DNA of 64,000 nucleotides from Maridesulfovibrio sp. (GTDB taxonomy: Bacteria; Desulfobacterota; Desulfovibrionia; Desulfovibrionales; Desulfovibrionaceae), in NCBI RefSeq assembly GCF_963667685.1, contig NZ_OY763931.1:558001-622000 (forward strand). Reading direction: 5' to 3'. A program made the translations under genes and the position numbers. This document shows, piece by piece, positions 57,785 through 64,000 of the stretch (positions within the stretch are counted from its first letter, which is position 1; the number at the start of each line of letters is the position of its first letter). The notes beneath the pieces are model-generated. The model had not been told where the DNA came from and did not search any database. It worked only from the letters and a program-made list of their open reading frames with translations.

Positions 57785-59038
57785 ATGAGTAATGAAAACA
57801 ATGGTTCAGGACAGGACCTTCATTGCTCCTTCTGTTCCAAATCTCAGGATGAGGTTCAGCGTCTGATCGCCGGCCCTGATGTCTACATCTGCGACGAGTG
57901 CGTCCAGCTTTGTAATGACATCATGGCTCAGGAAGCGGTCGGAGAGGAGTTTGATGCAGGTAAGCTCCTGTCCCCACAGGAAATCAAAGAACTGCTTGAT
58001 GAGTATGTTATAGGCCAGGAACATCCTAAAAAGATTCTGGCTGTAGCTGTTCATAATCATTATAAACGTGTTTTTTACACCCAAACCAGCGGTGCAGATG
58101 ATATTGAAATCGATAAGAGCAATATCCTGCTTATCGGTCCTACCGGGTCCGGTAAAACATTGCTGGCCCAGACTTTGGCAAGGGTATTGAAAGTGCCTTT
58201 CGCTATTGCTGATGCTACAACATTGACCGAAGCCGGTTATGTCGGTGAGGACGTTGAGAATATCCTCGTTCAGCTGTTGCAGAATGCAGATTACGACATA
58301 GACGCTGCTTCCCGCGGAATTATCTATATCGATGAAATCGACAAGATTTCACGTAAAGGTGACAGTCCTTCTATTACCCGTGATGTTTCCGGTGAAGGTG
58401 TGCAGCAGGCTTTGCTTAAAATTATTGAAGGGACTGAAGCTAATATTCCTCCCAAAGGCGGACGTAAACATCCGCAGCAGGAATTTATCAGACTCGACAC
58501 CTCCAATATTCTGTTTATTCTTGGTGGTGCTTTTATCGGTCTGGACTCTATTGTGCAGCAGCGCATGTCCGGCTCCGGTATTGGTTTTGGTGCCAAAGTC
58601 GAGTCCAAGAACGATAAGGGCCTCAGTGAGATGTTTGCTAAGGCTGAACCTGCGGACCTCGTCAAATTTGGGCTTATTCCTGAATTTGTAGGCCGTATCC
58701 CGGTGCAGACAGCTCTTTCCGAGCTTACCGAAGAGGATCTGGTTCGCATCCTTCAGGAGCCTAAGAACGCCCTTGTTAAACAGTACAAAAAGATGTTTGA
58801 TCTTGACGGTGTGCGTTTGACCTTTACCGCAAATGCGTTGAACACTATCGCAGCCAAGGCTGTTGAACGCAAAACCGGTGCTCGCGGTCTGCGCAATGTT
58901 CTCGAATCCATCATGCTTGATATCATGTACAGACTTCCCTCAATGAGCGGGGTTAAGGAATGCGTGATTAACAAGAGCGTGGTTGTGAACGGAACCGAGC
59001 CGATTCTGTTTTTCCACAACGAAGTTAAAAGCGCTTAG
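57785..59038 (+). CDS. clpX: ClpX unfoldase
   Basis: A 417-residue AAA+ protein. The four-cysteine zinc domain is at residues 11-40 (CSFCSKSQ and CDECVQLC); Walker [13 protein letters not shown], Walker [12 protein letters not shown] and the IGFGAKV loop that contacts ClpP are all present. It recognises and unfolds tagged substrates for ClpP. Confidence 0.98.
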   Translation: MSNENNGSGQDLHCSFCSKSQDEVQRLIAGPDVYICDECVQLCNDIMAQEAVGEEFDAGKLLSPQEIKELLDEYVIGQEHPKKILAVAVHNHYKRVFYTQTSGADDIEIDKSNILLIGPTGSGKTLLAQTLARVLKVPFAIADATTLTEAGYVGEDVENILVQLLQNADYDIDAASRGIIYIDEIDKISRKGDSPSITRDVSGEGVQQALLKIIEGTEANIPPKGGRKHPQQEFIRLDTSNILFILGGAFIGLDSIVQQRMSGSGIGFGAKVESKNDKGLSEMFAKAEPADLVKFGLIPEFVGRIPVQTALSELTEEDLVRILQEPKNALVKQYKKMFDLDGVRLTFTANALNTIAAKAVERKTGARGLRNVLESIMLDIMYRLPSMSGVKECVINKSVVVNGTEPILFFHNEVKSA

Positions 59039-59060
59039 TTTGAATCCATTGAAGATTTAT

Positions 59061-59096
59061 AACCTCCGGTCCTTTTTGGGATCGGAGGTTTTTTTG
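59061..59096 (+). terminator. Terminator after clpX
   Basis: AACCTCCGGTC and GATCGGAGGTT pair, followed by seven T. It separates clpPX from the sensor kinase gene. Confidence 0.85.
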
Positions 59097-59218
59097 TTTA
59101 TATAGAATGAGAATCTGTTATAAATGTGTAGGTGTTTTTGTATTAAGGGATTGGCAATAATGGACTTATGAAGTAATAGTCTTAAAAATTTCACTTAGCA
59201 GCTTAAAATGGCTTATCT

Positions 59219-61891
59219 ATGAAAAAGGCTTTAATTATTATATTTTTTGCTACCTGCATGTTTCTTTCCTTGGTATTTGGTTCGGCAGCTGCTGATCGTA
59301 AAGCTCTACTTATCAGCTCTTACCATCCAGGTTTTCCTACTTTTTTTAAACAGATAGATGGGATCAAGTCTATTCTGGGTCCTGCCGGAGTGCTTCTCGA
59401 TGTAGAATTTATGGATTCCAAGCGATTCATGACGGAAAAGAACCTTGCTCTCTTTAAGGAGTCATTAAAACTGAAGTTAGCGAACCTACCGGCATACGAT
59501 GTGCTCATTACTTCTGATGATAACGCTTTGAATTTTGCGCTGAAGAATCGTGAAGAATTGTTCGCTGGTCTCCCGATTGTATTTTGCGGAGTGAACAATA
59601 TGACCAAAGCGCGGGAACTTAATGGGAGTATTGGAATCACCGGAGTGAAGGAAGCCGTATCAATGCGGGAGACAATCGCTTGTATTAAAGATATTTTTCC
59701 CAAAGTTAAAAGCGTGTACGCCCTTGTCGATCCCACTCCCAGCGGGAGTGGGGATTTGGAGCAATATTTGAAATGTGCCAATGATTTTCCGCAGCTGGAG
59801 CTCAAGCAGCTTTCATTGCAGGAAATGAGTTGGGATGAATTACAGCAGGGGCTCAATAAATTATCTGCTGGCAGTGCCGTTCTCCTTATGTCCGCCTATA
59901 GAGATAAATATGGTGTCACCAAGTCTTTTTCAGATAGTCTGGCTTTTATTCTTCAAAGTTGTCGCAGACCTGTTTTTCATCTCTATGAACACGGGATGGG
60001 AGAAGGATTGATTGGCGGGAAGATAATATCTCATTTTGAGCAGGGAGTGGCCGCAGCTAGGATTGCCTTGGACATTTTGAATGGTAAGTCTCCAGAAGAT
60101 ATCCCTGTCATTGAGGCTAATGCGGCAAATAAATTTGTTTTTGACCGCAATGTATTAAATGAATTTAAAGTTAGAGACTCTTCGCTTCCAGCAGACTCCC
60201 ATATTCTAAATGAATCAAACACCGTCTGGCGTGTTCATAAGATTGAGATCTTCGCAGGCAGTGTTGCATTCGTGGCGCTTCTTGTCTTTTCCATTGCCCT
60301 GTCTCTTGCCTATATCAAACTTCGCCGAGCCCAGGAACTGGTTCGGAAGAGTGAAGAAAGATTTGCGTTAGCAATGGCAGCCAATAAAGATGGGATTTGG
60401 GATTGGAATATCATTAGCAATGAGGTTTATTACAGCCCGGGGTATAAGGCTATGCTCGGCTATGCTGACGGAGAGCTGCCTTCGCACGTGGATTCATGGA
60501 CGGATCTGATTCATAAAGATGATCAGCAGCGGGCTTATGGCAAGAACAAAGAATGCATGGATAACAAGATTGATAATTTTGAAGTTGAATTCCGTATGCA
60601 GGCCAAGGATGGCAGCTGGAAATGGATTCTTGGCCGCGGAGATGCCGTAGAGCGGGATGAAAATGGTCATGCTTTGAGGATGGTCGGGACTCATACAGAT
60701 ATCACGGAACTTAAAAGCTCTCTTGAAGAAAATCGTTATCTACGTAACCAGCTGAAAACTATCGTCGATTCCATGCCGTTTATAGTCGTTGGTCTTGATG
60801 AATCAGGCTTGGTCACAAGGCTGAACAAGGCTGCTGCCGATATCGCCGAGATTGTGGATGAGCAGGCAATCGGAATGCATGTCGCAGATGTTTTTCCATG
60901 TCTTTTGCCATATATGGATAAGGTAAGTGAGGTTTTACGCAGCCATGAGGTTTGGAAGAACCCGCGCATTGTTCGTGAAGATAATGGCTATATATTTTAC
61001 GATGATATCAGGATCTATCCCATGCTCGCTGGGGAGCATCAGGGTGTAGTTGTTCAGATTGAGGATGTGACTGAACGTGTCAGACTGGAAGATCTGTTGG
61101 TCCAGAATGAAAAAATGCTTTCCGTCGGTGGCTTGGCTGCCGGTATGGCGCATGAGATTAATAACCCGTTAGGGGCAATCTCGCAGGGAGCGCAGAATGT
61201 CAGAAGGCGCATTCTCGGTAATTTGAAAGGTAATATTGAAGCTGCTGAAAAGTGCAACCTGAAACTGGAAGATATTCACGCCTATCTTGTCAGTAGGGAT
61301 GTTCCGAAGATTCTTGACGGAATTGTGACCGCTGTTGGCCGTGCAGGCACTATTGTCAGCAACATGCTCAGCTTCAGCCGCAAGAACGAGGATAACTTTC
61401 AAGAATACGATATGTCTTTATTGCTGGATAAATCTGTTGATCTTGCTCGCAATGAATATGATTATTCCACGAAGTATGATTTTAAAAAAATTGAAATTGT
61501 ACGCGAATATTCTGCTGATGTTCCTAAAGTATTCTGTGAAGGCAGTGAGATTCAACAGGTGTTTTTAAATTTGTTGAAAAACGGTTCGCAAGCCATGAAA
61601 TCAAAAGTATACGAAGACGGCGGTCCGAAATTCGTTCTGCGTGTTTATGAAGATTCAGGTTATGTGGCTATAGAAATTGAAGATAATGGGAATGGTGTAG
61701 ATAGAGAGATCCGTAAGCGTATTTTCGAACCTTTTTATACTACAAAGAAAGTGGGTGAGGGGACCGGTCTTGGATTGGCTATTTCATATTTTATCATTAC
61801 CGACCTGCATAAGGGACGTATGGAAATGTATTCTTCTGAAGGGGACTGGACGAAGTTTGTTATTTTCCTGCCCATTGAAAGAAAAGAGTAA
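59219..61891 (+). CDS. Sensor histidine kinase with ABC-type substrate-binding and PAS domains
   Basis: An 890-residue kinase. A signal peptide or anchor (residues 1-24) precedes a periplasmic domain of the ABC substrate-binding type (about 26-325; ALLISSYHPGFPTFFKQIDG, GLPIVFCGVNN). One membrane helix (about 342-365) follows, then PAS domains (about 380-500 with PAC end, and 505-620), and the HisKA domain with phosphoacceptor H645 in GMAHEINNPLG. The HATPase part has NLLKNGSQAM, DNGNGVD and GEGTGLGLAIS. No receiver domain or response regulator gene adjoins it. It separates clpX from lon, which elsewhere are usually adjacent. Confidence 0.93.
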   Translation: MKKALIIIFFATCMFLSLVFGSAAADRKALLISSYHPGFPTFFKQIDGIKSILGPAGVLLDVEFMDSKRFMTEKNLALFKESLKLKLANLPAYDVLITSDDNALNFALKNREELFAGLPIVFCGVNNMTKARELNGSIGITGVKEAVSMRETIACIKDIFPKVKSVYALVDPTPSGSGDLEQYLKCANDFPQLELKQLSLQEMSWDELQQGLNKLSAGSAVLLMSAYRDKYGVTKSFSDSLAFILQSCRRPVFHLYEHGMGEGLIGGKIISHFEQGVAAARIALDILNGKSPEDIPVIEANAANKFVFDRNVLNEFKVRDSSLPADSHILNESNTVWRVHKIEIFAGSVAFVALLVFSIALSLAYIKLRRAQELVRKSEERFALAMAANKDGIWDWNIISNEVYYSPGYKAMLGYADGELPSHVDSWTDLIHKDDQQRAYGKNKECMDNKIDNFEVEFRMQAKDGSWKWILGRGDAVERDENGHALRMVGTHTDITELKSSLEENRYLRNQLKTIVDSMPFIVVGLDESGLVTRLNKAAADIAEIVDEQAIGMHVADVFPCLLPYMDKVSEVLRSHEVWKNPRIVREDNGYIFYDDIRIYPMLAGEHQGVVVQIEDVTERVRLEDLLVQNEKMLSVGGLAAGMAHEINNPLGAISQGAQNVRRRILGNLKGNIEAAEKCNLKLEDIHAYLVSRDVPKILDGIVTAVGRAGTIVSNMLSFSRKNEDNFQEYDMSLLLDKSVDLARNEYDYSTKYDFKKIEIVREYSADVPKVFCEGSEIQQVFLNLLKNGSQAMKSKVYEDGGPKFVLRVYEDSGYVAIEIEDNGNGVDREIRKRIFEPFYTTKKVGEGTGLGLAISYFIITDLHKGRMEMYSSEGDWTKFVIFLPIERKE

Positions 61892-62255
61892 TAGTGTCTT
61901 CCTGTTTAATTCTTGTTACGATTAAGACTAATCAAAATCAGGTTTGTGCCGATTATATGCATGACTTCTGTTTTATCCGGACATTCGCGTTCTTTTTCCA
62001 GATTTTTTTGATTTAGTGTATAATGCAATTAATGGTAGTTTCTGGTTTGACAAAACGGAAGCATGTATTATTTTCATTTTTCTAGAGGTTTATAAGTTTT
62101 TGTGTAACAGCCATGTATTAAATTAATCGTCATGTTAATCAGTTAGCTGACATTTTAAAATAACTTTACCTGATTTGGTTTCCAGCCTGTGAACGGACGG
62201 AGTGTTTGTTCTCGTTTGGTTAAAAGACGTTTCCGGGTTAAAAGCAGGAGGATAA
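61892..62255. other. Intergenic interval before lon
   Basis: No gene is supported in these 364 bp. They are AT-rich to about 62150 and should hold the lon promoter; I cannot identify a clear heat-shock motif. GCAGGAGGA at 62243-62252 is the lon ribosome site. Confidence 0.5.
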
Positions 62256-64000
62256 ATGTCGTCCACAGTTTTCGAAGGTGGCAATACATCTGCTGAACAG
62301 AATATTCTGCCAATGATGTCCCTGCGGGAAGTCGTAATGTTTCCCCGTTCTATTGTGCCGCTTTTTGTCGGTAGGGAATCTTCAATCAAAGCAATTGAAG
62401 AGGCAATTTCCGATTATGACAAGAAGATTTTTCTGGTAACTCAGGAATTTCCTGAAAAAGAAAAGCCTGAACCTGATGACCTTTTCCGGGTCGGTACTGT
62501 CAGTAAAATTCTGCAGATGCTCAGGTTGCCTGACGGTACTATCAAGGTTCTTTTCGAGGGCATGTACCGCGCCAGCTGGAACCCCGAATCCGAGGATGTT
62601 GTTTTCGGGGAGAATTTTCCTCTGGTTAATGTTGAAAGAGTTAACGATCTTCCTGCCGAAGAACATACCACCGAGGCGCTGGTCCGCTCTGTTCACGAAG
62701 CCCTTGAAAAGTTCGGCAAGGTGAATAAAAAGATCGCGTCTGAGACAGTTCTTGCCATCTCCACCATTCGTGAAGCCGGTAAGTTGGCTGATTCTATTAT
62801 GCCTCATCTCAAGGTGGAGTTCCTCAAAAAACAGACTATTCTTGAGATGGTTGATCCCATTCAGAGGCTTGAAGCTGTTTATGAACTGCTGCTTGGTGAA
62901 ATTGAAATTGTGTCCATTGAAAAGCGGGTTAAAAACCGTGTCAAAGGACAGATGGAAAAGAACCAGCGTGAGTATTATCTCAATGAGCAGCTCAAGGCTA
63001 TCAACAAGGAAATGGGCCGTGAGGATGATCCTCAGGCAGAAGCTCATGATCTTGAAGAACAGCTCAATGAAAAGAGCATGGAAGAAGAGTCCCGGGAGCG
63101 TGTGCGCAAGGAAATTAAAAAATTGCGCCAGATGGCTCCTTCCTCTGCCGAATATACCGTTGTCCGCAATTACGTGGACTGGATCATGGAGCTTCCATGG
63201 AATAAATATAAGAAATGTAAGCTAGATATAGCTGAAGCTCGCAGAATTCTGGATGAAGACCATTATGGCCTCGAAAAACCCAAGGAACGTATTCTTGAGT
63301 ACATGGCCGTACAGTCACTGGTGGAGACCATCAAAGGCCCCATCCTTTGTTTTGCCGGCCCTCCCGGTGTTGGTAAAACCTCTATCGCCCGTTCCATTGC
63401 CCGTGCCATGGGTCGTGAGTTTGTGCGTCTTTCACTGGGGGGTGTGCGCGATGAGGCAGAAATAAGAGGTCATCGTCGGACTTATGTCGGTGCGCTTCCG
63501 GGTAAGATTATTCAGTCCATGAGGCGCTGCGAATACAGCAACCCGGTTATCTGTCTTGATGAAGTTGATAAAATGAGTACCGATTTCAGGGGAGATCCGT
63601 CTGCGGCTCTTCTCGAGGTGCTTGACCCTGAGCAAAACAGTACTTTTAACGATCACTACCTTGATCTTGATTATGATCTGTCTAAGGTCTTTTTCATAAC
63701 CACAGCGAACGACCTGCATTCCATTCCGCTGCCCCTGCAGGATAGAATGGAGATCATCAAGCTGCCTGGTTATCTTGAAACCGAGAAAATGTATATTGCC
63801 AAGGATTTCCTACTGCCCAAGCAGGTTAAGGAACATGGCCTGAAAGATGAAAATCTTGCGGTTTCCGATAATGCCATGATCGATATAATCCGGACTTATA
63901 CCCGGGAAGCCGGCGTGCGTAACCTTGAGCGCGAGCTGGCTAAAGTTTGCAGAAAGACAGCAATGCAGATCGTTGAGTCCGGGGACAAGGAAAAGAGTGT
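62256..64000 (+). CDS. lon: Lon protease, N-terminal part (runs off the window)
   Basis: The first about 581 residues of an ATP-dependent protease. The N-terminal substrate-binding domain starts SLREVVMFPRSIVPLFVGRE; the linker has YYLNEQLKAINKEMG; the AAA+ module shows Walker A FAGPPGVGKTS, the sequence VRDEAEIRGHRRTYVGALPG and Walker B NPVICLDEVDKM. The protease domain lies beyond the window. A strong AGGAGGA site precedes ATG 62256. Confidence 0.98.
   Translation, partial: MSSTVFEGGNTSAEQNILPMMSLREVVMFPRSIVPLFVGRESSIKAIEEAISDYDKKIFLVTQEFPEKEKPEPDDLFRVGTVSKILQMLRLPDGTIKVLFEGMYRASWNPESEDVVFGENFPLVNVERVNDLPAEEHTTEALVRSVHEALEKFGKVNKKIASETVLAISTIREAGKLADSIMPHLKVEFLKKQTILEMVDPIQRLEAVYELLLGEIEIVSIEKRVKNRVKGQMEKNQREYYLNEQLKAINKEMGREDDPQAEAHDLEEQLNEKSMEEESRERVRKEIKKLRQMAPSSAEYTVVRNYVDWIMELPWNKYKKCKLDIAEARRILDEDHYGLEKPKERILEYMAVQSLVETIKGPILCFAGPPGVGKTSIARSIARAMGREFVRLSLGGVRDEAEIRGHRRTYVGALPGKIIQSMRRCEYSNPVICLDEVDKMSTDFRGDPSAALLEVLDPEQNSTFNDHYLDLDYDLSKVFFITTANDLHSIPLPLQDRMEIIKLPGYLETEKMYIAKDFLLPKQVKEHGLKDENLAVSDNAMIDIIRTYTREAGVRNLERELAKVCRKTAMQIVESGDKEKS

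Noticed and set aside
62382..63047. 221-residue minus-strand frame opposite lon
   Set aside because: It is antisense to well-conserved Lon sequence and reflects codon bias.

Overview
The window reads as part of a delta-proteobacterial, marine Desulfovibrio-like (Maridesulfovibrio-type) chromosome. This is an inference from moderate GC, the tig-clpP-clpX-lon block and the style of the chromosomal proteins; no rRNA is present to test it. From left to right there are three parts: a CRISPR locus (1-9.5 kb), a long integrative and conjugative element that ends at a tRNA-Arg gene (about 9.7-48.8 kb, left end not found), and ordinary chromosome (48.9-64 kb).

CRISPR locus. Seven arrays belong to two repeat families, all 36 bp and all reading left to right. 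Family A (four arrays, 691-5974) surrounds a gene encoding a Cas6-reverse transcriptase-Cas1 fusion. Family B (three arrays, 7171-9502) follows a second, stand-alone Cas6. Both repeat families have a hairpin placed exactly 8 nt before the repeat end, as expected for Cas6 cleavage, and the hairpin stems vary by compensatory changes. Family A leaders are three 225-bp copies. Family B arrays are joined by a duplicated unit of terminator, divergent cas2 and 320-bp leader. One cas2 copy is intact and the other has an in-frame stop. No interference genes (cas10, cas7, cas5) lie in the window; a small membrane protein at the left edge may belong to them.

Conjugative element. It combines an IncP/RP4-like transfer system with an IncI1/R64-like thin pilus. 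The IncP-like part has TraK, TraL, TraM, TrbB-C-D-E-J-L-F-G-I, coupling protein TraG, TraF peptidase, topoisomerase III, a TraC-like primase, and relaxase with a TraJ/NikA-like partner. The pilus part (PilL-like, N, O, P, Q, R, S, a PilT-like ATPase, M, V) is inserted between trbG and trbI, together with an exported phage-tail-collar-like protein. Nearly everything from 46.6 kb down to 12.7 kb is on the minus strand as one tightly packed series. Its main promoter at 46.6 kb is overlaid by a 13-bp palindrome that recurs beside the integrase module, which suggests shared control by the divergent HTH regulator. A higBA toxin-antitoxin pair, a Rha-family protein, a few genes of unknown function and a tyrosine integrase complete it. 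Oddities include a MITE that has rewritten the end of traF, a pilin without leader peptide, an inverted lipoprotein gene in the trbK position, and a set of palindromic repeats inside a coding gene.

Chromosome. After tRNA-Arg come a chemotaxis receptor, a lipoprotein, an AraC regulator with a LysE-type exporter, a Crp/Fnr regulator facing an ACR3-like transporter across a perfect FNR-type box, a Fur-box TPR protein, then tig, clpP, clpX, a large hybrid histidine kinase and the start of lon, which runs off the window.
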